A stretch of 34,322 bases of DNA from Methanosphaera stadtmanae (GTDB lineage Archaea; Methanobacteriota; Methanobacteria; Methanobacteriales; Methanobacteriaceae), in the NCBI GenBank assembly GCA_015062825.1, contig SUTR01000007.1, positions 28,260 through 62,581 on the forward strand, read 5' to 3'. The notes beneath the pieces are model-generated. The model searched no databases. It worked only from the letters and a program-made list of their open reading frames with translations, and was not told the origin of the DNA. The stretch's first letter is position 1. The number at the start of each line of letters is the position of its first letter. Both the position numbers and the translations under genes were made by a program. Of this stretch, positions 9,601 through 20,030 are shown piece by piece.

Positions 9601-9690
9601 GACTCCTCTCATCCCCATCCTTTATTTTTTAGACAGTTATTACAATAATTTAGAAAAAAAAGAATAAAATAGCCCGTAAACTTTTTTTAG
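9601..9690 (+). terminator. Pyrimidine-rich termination region of TFB
   Basis: CTCCTCTCATCCCCATCC is followed by TTTATTTTTT (to 9630) just past the stop. A second element AAACTTTTTTTAGA lies at about 9679-9692. No stable hairpin was seen, so this resembles the U-tract type of archaeal terminator. C runs are rare in this AT-rich DNA. Confidence 0.5.
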
Positions 9691-9753
9691 AAGAGAATAT
9701 TACTTCAATAAAAGTTTTGAAAAGCGTTATTTGAAAAAAAAAGAAAGAAAAAA

Positions 9754-9948
9754 TTAGAATGGTTTAATTACAAAGAATATATAAACTACAATAAATATTA
9801 CAGCTAAAACAAGTAACATTTTTCTCTGTTTACTTACCTGTTTCTGTTTAAGCTGATATGCTTCCTGACATTGATCAGAACAAAAAGATTCTTCCATAGG
9901 AATTGGTCTTCCACATATTGCACAATGTCTATGAGCTTCTACTGCCAT
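9754..9948 (-). CDS. DUF2116-type zinc-ribbon membrane protein
   Basis: A 64-residue protein. The N-terminal half carries C-A-I-C-G-R-P-I-P ... S-F-C-S-D-Q-C-Q-E, a four-Cys zinc ribbon of the DUF2116 type. A short basic stretch (KQKQVSKQRK) leads to a single C-terminal transmembrane helix (about residues 45-62), so the ribbon probably faces the cytoplasm. The start at 9948 is chosen because GGAGG lies 8 bases upstream and directly follows the pyrH stop codon; an in-frame TTG further upstream lies inside pyrH. It is the second gene of a pyrH operon. The function is unknown. Confidence 0.85.
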   Translation of the reverse strand: MAVEAHRHCAICGRPIPMEESFCSDQCQEAYQLKQKQVSKQRKMLLVLAVIFIVVYIFFVIKPF

Positions 9949-9961
9949 AAAATAATCCTCC

Positions 9962-10636
9962 CTACTGATTAACAATTAAGGTACCTATAGGTTTACTAAT
10001 AGCTGTTCGTACATTTTCAGGATTATTACCATTAACTATTACAGTTTTAATATTAGAACGTTTAATAATACCTATAGCTGTTTTATCTATAAATTCATAA
10101 GTTCCTGCTTTATTATCATTAGTTGATACAATTTCTAATAATTTATCAGGAGTTACTTGACTAAACATTTGTGCATCATCAAATTTGTTTGGATCCTTAT
10201 CATATAATCCATCAACACTTGTAGCATTAATTACTAAATCTGCATCCACATATTCTGCCAAGATACTGCTTACAGCATCAGTACTATGAGCAGGTTCTGT
10301 TCCACCCATTATAACAATTTTACCTGTTGCTGAATATTCAAGAGCTTCTTGGAAGTTTTCAGGAATAGCCGGATATGCAACATCACGAAGTGCAAGTTGC
10401 AATAATTTTGCATTAATTCTAGTTACCTGTATTCCAATATCATCACATATTGATTCTGACAATCCCATATCCCTAACAACACTTATATATTCACGTGCAG
10501 GTCTTCCTCCACCTACAACTATAAATATTTCATGTTCCTTGTTAATTTCATTAATTATTTTAGCATATTCTTCAAACTTCTTATTATCATATTCCTTAAG
10601 TAAAATTGATCCGCCAATTGCAATTACTATACGCAT
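9962..10636 (-). CDS. pyrH: UMP kinase, archaeal type
   Basis: A 224-residue amino acid kinase-family UMP kinase that phosphorylates UMP to UDP in pyrimidine nucleotide synthesis. Motifs: N-terminal I-A-I-G-G-S-I-L-L (phosphate loop), [31 protein letters not shown] (UMP/acceptor site), and [16 protein letters not shown]. The short length and the GGGRPARE motif fit the archaeal hexameric form rather than the bacterial one. GATGGAG precedes the ATG. Thirteen bases separate its stop from the start of the zinc-ribbon gene, so the two are one operon. The shared upstream region with aRF1 contains an inverted repeat (TGCAATA/TATTGCA, 10753-10780). Confidence 0.94.
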   Translation of the reverse strand: MRIVIAIGGSILLKEYDNKKFEEYAKIINEINKEHEIFIVVGGGRPAREYISVVRDMGLSESICDDIGIQVTRINAKLLQLALRDVAYPAIPENFQEALEYSATGKIVIMGGTEPAHSTDAVSSILAEYVDADLVINATSVDGLYDKDPNKFDDAQMFSQVTPDKLLEIVSTNDNKAGTYEFIDKTAIGIIKRSNIKTVIVNGNNPENVRTAISKPIGTLIVNQ

Positions 10637-11057
10637 TAAAACTACTCCATCAAATAAATTAAACTAATGAAAATATTCAATCTTCATGTATACACAATCA
10701 TAAGAAAAAATATTATAATAAAGTAATTTATTATTATTAAATATTTATCTAATGCAATATTGATATATTTAACTATTGCAAGAAAAAATCAATAGAATAA
10801 AATACTAAGATAAACATAAATTATAATAATAAAAAATTATTTAAAAAAACCTTACGATAAAAAAATATTAAGGTTACGATTTCTATGAACGTGTAACAGA
10901 TTACCAACAATAAAAAATGGGAATACAACAATTTAAGAATAACCGCCAAATTAAAAAAAAAGCAAGTATTCCAGAAGTATCTGTTCGACATGAATTTACA
11001 ATAATTAATCATTTAAACATTTTAATATAAAATTTATAATTATTTAGAGGGATTATT
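10637..11057. other. Divergent intergenic region between pyrH and aRF1
   Basis: Contains promoters for both genes, not resolved. An inverted repeat TGCAATA (10753-10759) / TATTGCA (10774-10780) with a 14-base AT spacer lies about 117 bases upstream of pyrH and could be an operator. The right half holds a possible decayed coding fragment, listed separately. Confidence 0.4.
10872..11030 (+). pseudogene. Possible decayed coding fragment
   Basis: One plus-strand frame reads GYDFYERVTDYQQ, a TAA, then KMGIQQFKNNRQIKKKASIP and EVSVRHEFTII before stopping at 11028. The residue mix and the single internal stop suggest the remnant of a gene, possibly of a mobile element, rather than random AT sequence. 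The family cannot be named. A hydrophobic 63-codon ORF on the opposite strand is its complement and is less protein-like. Confidence 0.22.
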
Positions 11058-12293
11058 ATGAGTGATATATCATCAAAAGAAATGTATGAAGTAAAGAAAA
11101 CACTCAAGGAATTAGAAGATAAAAAAGGAAGAGGAACTGAACTTGTAAGTGTATACATTCCACATGATAAACAAGTAAGTGATGTTAGAAAACAAATGGT
11201 AGATGAAATAGGACAAAGTTCTAACATTAAGAGTAAACAGACGAGAAAAAATGTACAATCAGCAATAGAAGTAATTATACAAAGATTAAAACTATTCCCA
11301 CAACCACCCGAAAAAGGACTGGTAATGTTTGTAGGAATGATACCAAAAGGAGGACCAGGAACAGAAAAGATGGAAACATATGTATTTGAACCACCAGAAC
11401 CAGTACAAACATACATATACCATTGTGACAGTCAGTTCTTCCTTGAACCATTAAAACAGATCATCGAATACAAGGAAGTATATGGAGTCCTTGTACTTGA
11501 CCGTAAAGAAGCAACAATAGCAACACTTAGAGGAAAAAGACAGGATATCATAAAAACATTGACTAGTGGAGTACCTGGAAAACATAAGGCTGGAGGACAA
11601 TCACAAAGAAGATTTGATCGTGTAATTGAAGATGAAGCACATAAGTTCCTGAAACGTATAGGAAACCATACCAATGAGGCTTATCTACCAATAGGTGATG
11701 AACTAAAAGGTGTACTCATAGGTGGTCCAGGACATACCAAAAACGATTTTGTTGAAGGAGATTACCTTGACTACAGAATAAAGGACAAAGTAATTAACAT
11801 AGTTGACACATCTTATACTGGAGACTTTGGAATACGAGAAGTTATAGATGAATCAACTGATACACTTGAAGAAATGGACATAATGCGTGAAAAGAAATAT
11901 ATGAAAAAATTCCTATCAGGACTCATATCAGATAGCGGATTATCCACATATGGAGAAAACCAAGTCAGACAAAATCTACAAATGGGAGCAGTAGAAACAT
12001 TACTCCTATCTGAAAATCTAAAATCAAACAGACAAACATACCAATGCCCATCATGTGACACAATAGAAGTCATCACTACCAAACAACATCAAAACCCTCC
12101 AGAAAAACAATGCCCTAACTGTAATGAAAAGATGAATATCATCAAGACCCAAGAAACAACAGAAGAATTAATTGAACTAGCAGAAGAAGTAGCAACCGAA
12201 GTGGAAATGATATCCATTGAAACAGAAGAAGGAACACAGCTAGACCGTGCATTTGGTGGAATAGCAGGCATACTAAGATATAAAGTAAACTAA
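11058..12293 (+). CDS. prf1: Peptide chain release factor aRF1
   Basis: A 411-residue archaeal/eukaryal class 1 release factor that reads all three stop codons and triggers peptide release. The N-terminal domain carries NIKS (56-59, stop codon recognition). The middle domain carries GGQ (179-181) in the stretch [16 protein letters not shown]. The C domain includes a four-Cys mini-domain (CPSC ... CPNC, about 334-357). Length is typical of archaeal aRF1. GAGGGAT precedes the ATG. It is monocistronic: an inverted-repeat terminator overlaps its stop, and BASS lies 0.5 kb away. Confidence 0.97.
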   Translation: MSDISSKEMYEVKKTLKELEDKKGRGTELVSVYIPHDKQVSDVRKQMVDEIGQSSNIKSKQTRKNVQSAIEVIIQRLKLFPQPPEKGLVMFVGMIPKGGPGTEKMETYVFEPPEPVQTYIYHCDSQFFLEPLKQIIEYKEVYGVLVLDRKEATIATLRGKRQDIIKTLTSGVPGKHKAGGQSQRRFDRVIEDEAHKFLKRIGNHTNEAYLPIGDELKGVLIGGPGHTKNDFVEGDYLDYRIKDKVINIVDTSYTGDFGIREVIDESTDTLEEMDIMREKKYMKKFLSGLISDSGLSTYGENQVRQNLQMGAVETLLLSENLKSNRQTYQCPSCDTIEVITTKQHQNPPEKQCPNCNEKMNIIKTQETTEELIELAEEVATEVEMISIETEEGTQLDRAFGGIAGILRYKVN

Positions 12294-12336
12294 TATTGAT
12301 AGTTACAATTCACCACCATATCTTTTTTCCATTTTT
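12285..12336 (+). terminator. aRF1 terminator, bulged stem over the stop codon
   Basis: GTAAACTA (12285-12292) pairs with TAGTTAC (12300-12306), with one bulged A and a 7-base loop. The stop TAA (12291-12293) is at the loop edge. T6 (12323-12328) and T5 (12332-12336) follow in a pyrimidine-rich context. Confidence 0.55.
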
Positions 12337-12816
12337 AATAAAATATATTTTTAAAGTTTCAAACAAATCCAATCTACCAACCCACAAAAACTATTATTTT
12401 CAAAAAAAAATCCGATACATATATACATTTAATGATAATTAATTTTACAAATGAATAGCAGTAAAGATATATGAAGAATTAAGTTAAATTAAAATAAATA
12501 AAAAGTAATTTACTATCATAATTATTAATGGTTAAATATATTAAAATAAGAGTTTGGATTGGTTGATAAATTGCACTGGAAATATTAATTATCAAAAAAC
12601 AATTTTGAAACGAATCTGTAAAAAATTCTTCATAATCAAGAAAATATTTCAATATACCAATTCAAATTTTATTTTTAACTAAAACCTAATAAATAAATAT
12701 GATTAAAAAAAATAATTCTATTTGTTAGATTTAATTTAGAGAACAATATTATGAATATTAAATGATTAAAATCATTTTATAAAATTATTTTAATTATAAA
12801 ATAAATAAATAGTTTC
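12337..12816. other. AT-rich gap upstream of the BASS gene
   Basis: No gene or RNA recognised. TTATAAAATAAA at about 12794-12805 sits about 20 bases before the BASS ATG and may be its TATA box, implying a leaderless or nearly leaderless mRNA, in keeping with the absence of a ribosome binding site. Confidence 0.35.
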
Positions 12817-13779
12817 ATGAAAAGAATATTCCAATTAATTGAAAAATATTTTGTTGTTATAATTTTACTAACGGTTGTTATAACATTTTATTATCCAAAT
12901 ACATTCAAATGGGTAATGGGCAGTATCTACGGAACCAATACCATGAATATATTATTGGGAATCATACTATTTGGAATGGGAACTACACTTAAACTAGATA
13001 ATTTCATAAATGTACTTAAAAGACCCCGAGAAATATTGACTGGTATTTCTATCCAGTACATCATAATGCCCCTACTTGCATTCTGTTTAGCAAGGATATT
13101 TTCATTAAATGAAGCATTGACTATCGGTTTAATATTAGTCGGAACAGTGCCTGGTGGAACAGCATCAGACGTAATAACATTTCTTGCAAAAGGAGATCTT
13201 GCATTATCAGTATCACTAACAGCAATCTCAACAGTAATATCACCAATCTTAACACCACTGATTACATTATTGTTGATTGGAAACCACATCACATTTAATC
13301 CATTAACCATGTTTATATCAATTGTGGAAATAGTGATTGTTCCAATAGCACTTGGTTTAATCATTAACTATAAAATTCCAAAATTTACAGAAAGGTTGAA
13401 AAAATATTTACCTGTAGTTTCATCCATTGCAATTTGTCTGATTATTGGAGGCGTGTTAGGAACCAATAAAGCAGCAATTATGACCACTTCATGGATAATA
13501 CTTGTTGTCATTATCCTACAATACATACTTGCTATAAGTATAGGTTTGATTGTAAGTTATTTATCAGGAATGAAAACAAAACAATCAATTACAATAGCTA
13601 TTGAATTAGCATTCCAAAATTCTGGACTATCAACCAGCCTGGCAAAAACTCACTTCCCAAATCTAACACTTGCAACAGTACCCGGAGCATTATATTCAGT
13701 ATGGCAGAATATTGCAGGAGCCGTATTGGCAGCAATATTTAAAAAATATGTGAAAGATGATGCTGAGAACATCGAATAA
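12817..13779 (+). CDS. Bile acid:sodium symporter (BASS) family transporter
   Basis: A 320-residue polytopic membrane protein with about nine to ten hydrophobic helices and the BASS/SBF signature. Helix 1 is followed by I-L-F-G-M-G-T-T-L-K-L-D-N-F and K-R-P-R-E-I-L-T-G. Then comes G-L-I-L-V-G-T-V-P-G-G-T-A-S-D-V-I-T-F-L-A-K-G-D-L-A-L-S-V. The crossover helix E-L-A-F-Q-N-S-G-L-S-T-S-L-A matches the Glu/Gln sodium-site region of bacterial ASBT homologues. Substrates in this family include bile acids, pantothenate and other organic anions, so the name does not prove bile acid uptake. No ribosome binding site is seen before the ATG. It stands alone with long gaps on both sides, which would fit later acquisition. 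Confidence 0.88.
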   Translation: MKRIFQLIEKYFVVIILLTVVITFYYPNTFKWVMGSIYGTNTMNILLGIILFGMGTTLKLDNFINVLKRPREILTGISIQYIIMPLLAFCLARIFSLNEALTIGLILVGTVPGGTASDVITFLAKGDLALSVSLTAISTVISPILTPLITLLLIGNHITFNPLTMFISIVEIVIVPIALGLIINYKIPKFTERLKKYLPVVSSIAICLIIGGVLGTNKAAIMTTSWIILVVIILQYILAISIGLIVSYLSGMKTKQSITIAIELAFQNSGLSTSLAKTHFPNLTLATVPGALYSVWQNIAGAVLAAIFKKYVKDDAENIE

Positions 13780-14083
13780 CTAATTCTCCCCCTTTAAACT
13801 TTTTTTTAGATGCAAAATAATGCAAAGAAAAAATAATAACTATCACTTTATTCAAATACAACACCATTATTAAATCCAAAACAATTAAAACAATATAAAT
13901 AAACATTTTTAGCAAAAAGTACTAGGAATAATGAAAATTTAAAAAAAGTGAAACTCAAAAAAAAGCTAATAAAAATCTTGTTTTCATCAATAAAATTGTT
14001 AAGTTAAATAAAAACCGAAATAACATTGACATTAATATTAAAAAAAAATCTGTAAAAATAAAATAATAATCATAAAAAGTATA
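13780..14083. other. Gap with BASS termination signal
   Basis: TTCTCCCCCTTTAAAC is followed by eight T (about 13798-13805), a likely BASS terminator; a small stem GAAT/ATTC spans the stop codon. The rest up to tRNA-Ser is AT-rich, with several A7-A8 runs and no recognised gene. Confidence 0.45.
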
Positions 14084-14167
14084 CGCCGAGAATGGGATTC
14101 GAACCCATGCGGGCAAACGCCCACCGGATCTCAAGTCCGGCTCATTACCTGGCTTTGATATCTCGGC
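14084..14167 (-). tRNA. tRNA-Ser (UGA)
   Basis: On the minus strand the acceptor arm GCCGAGA pairs with TCTCGGC and the discriminator is G. The anticodon stem CCGGA/TCCGG holds loop CTTGAGA with anticodon TGA, reading UCA. The long variable arm (GGGC-GTTT-GCCC) confirms a class II serine tRNA, and the T arm GGGTTCGAATCCC is standard. CCA is not encoded. It lies 66 bases downstream of rpsJ on the same strand but has its own TATA-like box. Confidence 0.95.
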
Positions 14168-14191
14168 TAATAAAAAGAAAATTATAAATCT

Positions 14192-14223
14192 ATTACTATA
14201 TAAGTTAGTAATGATTTATATAC
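14192..14223 (-). promoter_or_regulatory. tRNA-Ser promoter with inverted repeat
   Basis: On the minus strand a TATA box GTATATAAAT (14214-14223) is immediately followed by ATTACTA-N7-TAGTAAT (14192-14212), ending 24 bases before the mature tRNA 5' end. The expected start site falls at the promoter-distal edge of the repeat. Equivalent layouts occur at the other two tRNA units. Confidence 0.5.
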
Positions 14224-14233
14224 TTATTGGTAA

Positions 14234-14542
14234 TTAAGCTTTAAGCTCAATTTCAATACTTACATTATCTGGAACATTTACTTTCATAACTTGTCTCATA
14301 GCTCTTTCATCAGCTTCAATTCCTACAAGACGTTTATGAATTCTTAATTCCCATTTTTCCCAGGATGCTTTTCCTTCACCATCAGGACTTTTTCTGGTAG
14401 GTACTACTAATTTTTTAGTAGGAAGTGGGATAGGACCAGATAAATCGACACCAGTTCTTTCAGCGATTTGTTTTAATTGTTCACATACATCAGCTATTTT
14501 TTCTGGGTCTGTTCCGGTTAATTTTATTCTAGCTTTGTTCAT
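14234..14542 (-). CDS. rpsJ: Ribosomal protein uS10
   Basis: A 102-residue 30S head protein S10. Signature features are the N-terminal [24 protein letters not shown] (the long loop reaching into the head), and W-E-L-R-I-H-K-R-L with [13 protein letters not shown] at the end. GGGAGAATTTG lies before the ATG. It is last of the elongation-factor block, as in many euryarchaea. The tuf terminator upstream suggests rpsJ also has its own promoter or depends on readthrough. Confidence 0.97.
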   Translation of the reverse strand: MNKARIKLTGTDPEKIADVCEQLKQIAERTGVDLSGPIPLPTKKLVVPTRKSPDGEGKASWEKWELRIHKRLVGIEADERAMRQVMKVNVPDNVSIEIELKA

Positions 14543-14706
14543 TCAAATTCTCCCTATTATAAATAATCAAACAACTGCTTTAGATTCCTAAATATAATAA
14601 CTCTTCAAGTAACACATGAAAAATATAGGTTAACATGTTGTTAAAATATTACAATAATTAAATTATTCCATTTAAAAGTAGTTATCACATGGGAATCTAA
14701 TAATTG

Positions 14707-14737
14707 AAAAAAAATTAATAAGTAAAAGTTAATTTAC

Positions 14738-14742
<5 letters not shown>
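14707..14742 (-). terminator. tuf terminator, 10-bp stem over the stop codon + T8
   Basis: On the minus strand AATAAGTAAA (14742-14733) pairs perfectly with TTTACTTATT (14726-14717) around a 6-base loop, followed two bases later by eight T (14707-14714 as A on plus). The tuf stop TAA (14738-14740) is inside the first arm. Confidence 0.8.
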
Positions 14743-15979
<1,237 letters not shown>

Positions 15980-16067
15980 TATATTTCCTCCATATTTTAA
16001 AAAATGTGTTTTGAATATAACTTATAAATCAGGAACTATCATTTCATATAGTGTGATTTATAATCGT
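15980..16067 (-). promoter_or_regulatory. Candidate tuf promoter and leader
   Basis: On the minus strand GATTTATAAGTTATATTC (about 16013-16030) could be the TATA region, giving a leader of about 15-20 bases with the GGAGG site. A second candidate, GATTATAAATC at about 16055-16065, lies further upstream. The two cannot be told apart from sequence. Confidence 0.35.
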
Positions 16068-16173
16068 TAGCAAGCCGATTGCTAGATTATTTATCTAGAG
16101 AACGTCCTCTAACATTGTAATAAAGAAATGTATTAATACAAAGAAATATAACAGGGAATTTGTTATATTCCCT
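16068..16173. repeat. Cluster of hairpins upstream of tuf, three mutually exclusive
   Basis: Four perfect inverted repeats: A, TAGCAA-GCCGA-TTGCTA (16068-16084); B, CTAGAT-TATTT-ATCTAG (16082-16098); C, TAGAG-AACGTC-CTCTA (16096-16111); D, AGGGAAT-N7-ATTCCCT (16153-16173), with an extra lone ATTCCCT near 16255. B shares bases with both A and C, so either A and C, or B, can form. The segment is less AT-rich than the rest of the gap. Confidence 0.55.
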
Positions 16174-16366
16174 TGTAAAATATATTTCATATTATCTTTA
16201 GTTACATTAATTTATTATCAATAATATTGTTTTTTAGTAATTATTGTATATATAATTCCCTATTAATATACTTTATGATGTTTGAGTATAATAATTAAAA
16301 AATTATTTTATTAGAAAAAGCTTAATTTATAATTTGGACTGTTAAAATTGTTAGATAAATAATTAT

Positions 16367-16423
16367 AATTTTAAAAATAAAGAAAAAGAAAAAATAAGTA
16401 TAATGTATGTTTAATATACTTAT
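16367..16423 (-). terminator. fusA terminator, 9-bp stem over the stop codon
   Basis: On the minus strand ATAAGTATA pairs with TATACTTAT (16394-16423) around a 12-base loop; the fusA stop TAA lies in the first arm. A U-rich tract TTTTTCTTTTTCTTTATTTT follows. Confidence 0.75.
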
Positions 16424-18612
16424 CCGATGTAGTGATCAGGTCCGTATGGTTGTTCACTTAATCCTTTTCTTTGTCTTATTTCTTTTACAATTTGGTTTTG
16501 TAATTCTCTTGGGATTCTTTCAAATCCGGAGTTTTCAGTAGACCAGATACAACGTCCTTCTGCTGCTGATCTTATATCTCCAGCAAATCCAAACATTTCA
16601 GCTACAGGTACTTTTGATTCGATAGTTGACATATCTCCTTCTTGACCCATTTCTACGATTTGTCCTCTTCTGTTTTGGATTTCACGTGTAGCTGCTCCCA
16701 TGTAGTCTTGTGGTACACTTATGTATACTTTTTGCATAGGTTCCATGAGAGTTGGTTGTGCAAGCATGATTGCTCCGAAAATTGCTTTTCTTATAGCTGG
16801 TAATACTTGTGCTGGTCCACGGTGTACTGCATCTTCGTGAAGTTTTGCATCCATAAGGTTTATTCTGATTCCCATTGCTTTTTCATTTGCTAATGGTGCA
16901 CTATCTAATGCACTTTCAAATCCTTCAAGTAATAATTCTTTGATTTCTGCTAAGTATTGGATACCACGAGTTTGGTTTACGAATACACAGTGTTTGTATA
17001 CATCCCATACACGTTTTGCATCGTCTTTGTCCATTCCAGCATCTTGGAATTTTTTAGCTTCTTCTTTACCTTTTACCCTTCCTTCTTCAATGGTTCCTTC
17101 ATTGATTGCTTCCATTAATCCATCATCTAATGGTTCAATGTTTATGTAGAATCTGTTGTGTTTGTTAGGTGATTTACCTTCAACATTTTCTGCTGTACCT
17201 GCAATGGTTTCACGGTATACTACAATAGGTTCGGATGTTGTTACTTCTACACCTTTTTCGTTGATTCTGTAAATCATAACTTCTAAGTGTAATTCACCCA
17301 TACCTGCAAGTAAGTGTTCACCAGTTTCTTCGTTAATTTCTACTCTGATTGTTGGGTCTTCTTTACTTACTTGTCTTAAAACTTCGATAAGTTTTGGTAA
17401 GTCTTTTGTATTTTTAGCTTCTACTGCTACTGTAACTACAGGTTCAGATATGTGTTCTAAACTTTCAAATGGTGCGATGTTGTGGTTTGCATCTGTAATG
17501 GTTTCCCCTGCGATTGCACCTCTTGCACCAGTTATTGCTACAATGTTACCTGCTGGTACTGCGTCTGTGTTGATTCTTTCAGGACCCATATATACTCCTA
17601 CTTGTTGGGTTCTTGCTTTACTCATTGAACCTACGAAGAATATTTCTGATCCTTTTTCTATTGATCCACCGTATACACGTCCTGTTGCGATTTCACCTGC
17701 GTGTTTATCGATACTTACATCTGTTACCATTACTGCAAGTGGACTGGTTGAATCTGTTTTTATCATACCTTGTCCTTCTACACTTTCGATGTCACCTGAC
17801 CATACTTTAGGAATTCTGTATGCTTGTGCTACTTTTGGACTTGGTAAGTGTTCTACTACCATACCGAGGATAACTTCTTCGATTTTGATTTTTTGAGCTA
17901 ATTCTTTTTGGTTATCTTCATTACAGTATGCTATGATATCTTTGAATGTTATTCCTGTTTTTTGCATGTGTGGTACGTTGATACCCCAGTTGTGGTATGC
18001 TGAACCGAATGCTACTGAACCATCCATGATGTCTACTTTCCAGTCATCTTTGAATTGTTCTGGTGCCATGTTTTTGATTAATTTGTTTACTGTTGCAATG
18101 ATTTTAAGGAATCTGTTTTGTAATTCAGTATCATCAAGTTTTAATTCGTTGATGAGTCTGTCTACTTTGTTTATGAAAAGTACTGGTTTTACATTTTCTT
18201 TTAATGCTTGTCTGAGTACTGTTTCTGTTTGAGGCATTACCCCTTCTACTGCACATACAACTACTACAGCACCATCTACTGCTCTCATTGCACGTGTTAC
18301 GTCTCCACCAAAGTCTACGTGTCCTGGTGTATCGATGAGGTTGATGAGGTATTCATCATCTTCATATGGGTGTACCATTGATACGTTTGCTGCATCGATG
18401 GTAATTCCTCTTTCTTGTTCCTGTTCATCAAAATCTAATAATCTTTGGTCACCTGCTAAATCAGCAGATATCATACCTGCACCTGCTAAGAGGTTATCAG
18501 ATAATGTTGTTTTTCCGTGGTCGATGTGAGCTACAATACCAATGTTTCTGATATAATCTGGCTCATACATTAATTCTTTGATTTTACTTACCATTTGATC
18601 TCGTCGACTCAA
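16420..18612 (-). CDS. fusA: Elongation factor 2
   Basis: A 730-residue aEF-2, the translocation GTPase. Motifs: [10 protein letters not shown] (G1), D-T-P-G-H-V-D-F (G3) and N-K-V-D (G4). The C-terminal block L-H-E-D-A-V-H-R-G carries the His at about position 597 that is converted to diphthamide in this family. The start chosen is TTG 18612, giving (M)[13 protein letters not shown], which matches the usual archaeal EF-2 N-terminus; AAGGTGAT ends 4 bases before it. A GTG three codons earlier overlaps that site, and an ATG six codons later has none. It lies downstream of rpsG, with a terminator at its own end. Confidence 0.97.
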   Translation of the reverse strand: MSRRDQMVSKIKELMYEPDYIRNIGIVAHIDHGKTTLSDNLLAGAGMISADLAGDQRLLDFDEQEQERGITIDAANVSMVHPYEDDEYLINLIDTPGHVDFGGDVTRAMRAVDGAVVVVCAVEGVMPQTETVLRQALKENVKPVLFINKVDRLINELKLDDTELQNRFLKIIATVNKLIKNMAPEQFKDDWKVDIMDGSVAFGSAYHNWGINVPHMQKTGITFKDIIAYCNEDNQKELAQKIKIEEVILGMVVEHLPSPKVAQAYRIPKVWSGDIESVEGQGMIKTDSTSPLAVMVTDVSIDKHAGEIATGRVYGGSIEKGSEIFFVGSMSKARTQQVGVYMGPERINTDAVPAGNIVAITGARGAIAGETITDANHNIAPFESLEHISEPVVTVAVEAKNTKDLPKLIEVLRQVSKEDPTIRVEINEETGEHLLAGMGELHLEVMIYRINEKGVEVTTSEPIVVYRETIAGTAENVEGKSPNKHNRFYINIEPLDDGLMEAINEGTIEEGRVKGKEEAKKFQDAGMDKDDAKRVWDVYKHCVFVNQTRGIQYLAEIKELLLEGFESALDSAPLANEKAMGIRINLMDAKLHEDAVHRGPAQVLPAIRKAIFGAIMLAQPTLMEPMQKVYISVPQDYMGAATREIQNRRGQIVEMGQEGDMSTIESKVPVAEMFGFAGDIRSAAEGRCIWSTENSGFERIPRELQNQIVKEIRQRKGLSEQPYGPDHYIG

Positions 18613-18762
18613 ATAAATCACCTTATTTTTTAAATATTATAATGTTGTTATTTTAGTTTTGTTTTATTTAATTTATAGTTAGGTTATTCTATAAATTGTA
18701 TATTTAAAAATTATATCTTTAAAAAAAAATAAAGAAAGAGATATAATTATAAATGTACAAGA

Positions 18763-19326
18763 TTAGTGTGCAGATCTTGCTACTCTTTCTTTTTCTTCTT
18801 TTTTCTGTACAGCGAAACTTCTGGAATCTTCGTCTGCTGCAAGTAATATTTCATCAGCTAAACATTGTGCTGCTGATTTTTTGTTTTTGAATGCAGATTG
18901 CATTGCACCTTTGGTTATGAATCCTAAGGATAAATCTACTCTTCTTTGTGGTGCTATATCAACTGCTATTTGGTAACCGATTCCACCGTATTTAATACGT
19001 GTTGTTTCTTCTCTTGGTGCTGTGTTTTCTACAGCTTTTACTAATACTTGTATAGGATTTTGTTCGGTTTTTTTGTTGATTATTTCTAAAGCATCTTCTA
19101 CAATGGAGTAAGCTTTGTTTTTCTTTCCACTGTTTCTTTCTGTTCTCATTACTTTATTCATTAATCTTTCTACAATTGATACTTTAGATTTTGCAAATTG
19201 TCTTTTTACGTGACGTCCCATAGTGTGTGGTACAACAATTTCATCTAAGCATATGTAGTTTTGTAATCCCATATCTTCTACTGTAACTTCAGTTACATCC
19301 CATTTATCAAATAGTTTAAAGCTCAT
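18763..19326 (-). CDS. rpsG: Ribosomal protein uS7
   Basis: A 187-residue archaeal S7, a primary 16S rRNA-binding protein of the 30S head. Recognisable segments are V-P-H-T-M-G-R-H-V-K-R-Q-F-A-K, V-K-A-V-E-N-T-A-P-R-E-E-T-T-R-I-K-Y-G-G-I-G-Y-Q-I-A-V-D (the beta-hairpin region), and the end of the helix bundle A-Q-C-L-A-D-E-I-L-L-A-A. AAGGAG lies 12 bases upstream of the ATG, slightly far. It follows rpsL by 30 bases, so the two form the usual str-type operon. A U-rich stretch (ending in nine T near 18720-18728) follows and may partly terminate before fusA. Confidence 0.97.
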   Translation of the reverse strand: MSFKLFDKWDVTEVTVEDMGLQNYICLDEIVVPHTMGRHVKRQFAKSKVSIVERLMNKVMRTERNSGKKNKAYSIVEDALEIINKKTEQNPIQVLVKAVENTAPREETTRIKYGGIGYQIAVDIAPQRRVDLSLGFITKGAMQSAFKNKKSAAQCLADEILLAADEDSRSFAVQKKEEKERVARSAH

Positions 19327-19356
19327 GTTAATTAAATCTCCTTAAATGTAAATTAT

Positions 19357-19782
19357 TTACCTTACTGGTTTTTCGATTTTTCCACTTACCATTTCAGATA
19401 GTGCTACATTGTTTACTTTTGTAACTTTCCATCTTACTCCAGGAATATCACCCATGGACCTACCTGATGGTCCTCCGATTCCTTCAATCATTACTTCATC
19501 GTGTTCATCGATAAAACCGATTGCTCCATCTCCTGGTGCAAATGCAGTAATTTGTTTACCGTTTTTAATTAACTGAACTCTTACACATTTTCTTATTGCA
19601 GAGTTAGGCTGTTTTGCTTCAATACCTACTTTTTCTATTACAATACCTCTTGCTTGAGGTGATCCTTCTAGTGGATCTGCTTTGATATCTAATCCGAGGG
19701 TTTTACGTTTGTATTGTGTGTCTTTCCATCGGAAGTTTTGTCTGTTATCTTTTAATTTTTTTGCTGCGAATAATCCTGGCAA
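19357..19782 (-). CDS. rpsL: Ribosomal protein uS12
   Basis: A 141-residue archaeal S12, which sits at the decoding centre. The conserved core is [19 protein letters not shown], then [14 protein letters not shown] and [13 protein letters not shown]. The start codon is TTG (19780-19782), preceded by GGAGG with 7-base spacing, and gives (M)[14 protein letters not shown] 1-base-centre inverted repeat GTAAATAATTTAC overlaps its stop codon but no T-run follows, so transcription continues into rpsG. Confidence 0.97.
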   Translation of the reverse strand: MPGLFAAKKLKDNRQNFRWKDTQYKRKTLGLDIKADPLEGSPQARGIVIEKVGIEAKQPNSAIRKCVRVQLIKNGKQITAFAPGDGAIGFIDEHDEVMIEGIGGPSGRSMGDIPGVRWKVTKVNNVALSEMVSGKIEKPVR

Positions 19783-20005
19783 ATTTATTCCTCCATTTAT
19801 ACTTATTTAATTATTCTATTCCAAGTTTTTTAGTTATACATGTACTCTTAATATTGATGAAGATATTAATCGTACTTAATGCATTTTGATTTTACATATG
19901 ATAATTCATATACTTATCATCATAGTTTTAGTATTAACTGAGTTTCTTTTTAGAATTTAGGATGTGAAATTCAAATGAAATTTTACTTTCAATCCCAAAT
20001 ATAAT
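19783..20005 (-). promoter_or_regulatory. Leader region upstream of rpsL
   Basis: The 236-base gap between nusA and rpsL is unusually long for this cluster. It contains an inverted repeat ATGATAA (19898-19904) / TTATCAT (19914-19920). A promoter for rpsL-rpsG is likely here but its TATA box cannot be singled out. Confidence 0.35.
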
Positions 20006-20030
20006 ATCATAAACATGGTTATTTTATGAT
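20006..20030 (-). repeat. Inverted repeat at the nusA stop codon
   Basis: ATCATAAA (20006-20013) and TTTATGAT (20023-20030) form a perfect 8-bp stem with a 9-base loop that contains the nusA stop on the minus strand. No T-run follows, so it may be a weak terminator, processing site or attenuator rather than a full stop. Confidence 0.45.

Noticed and set aside
10821-11012. 63-codon hydrophobic minus-strand ORF
   Set aside because: Phe/Leu/Ile-rich complement of A-rich sequence without a ribosome binding site; the plus strand carries a more protein-like fragment.
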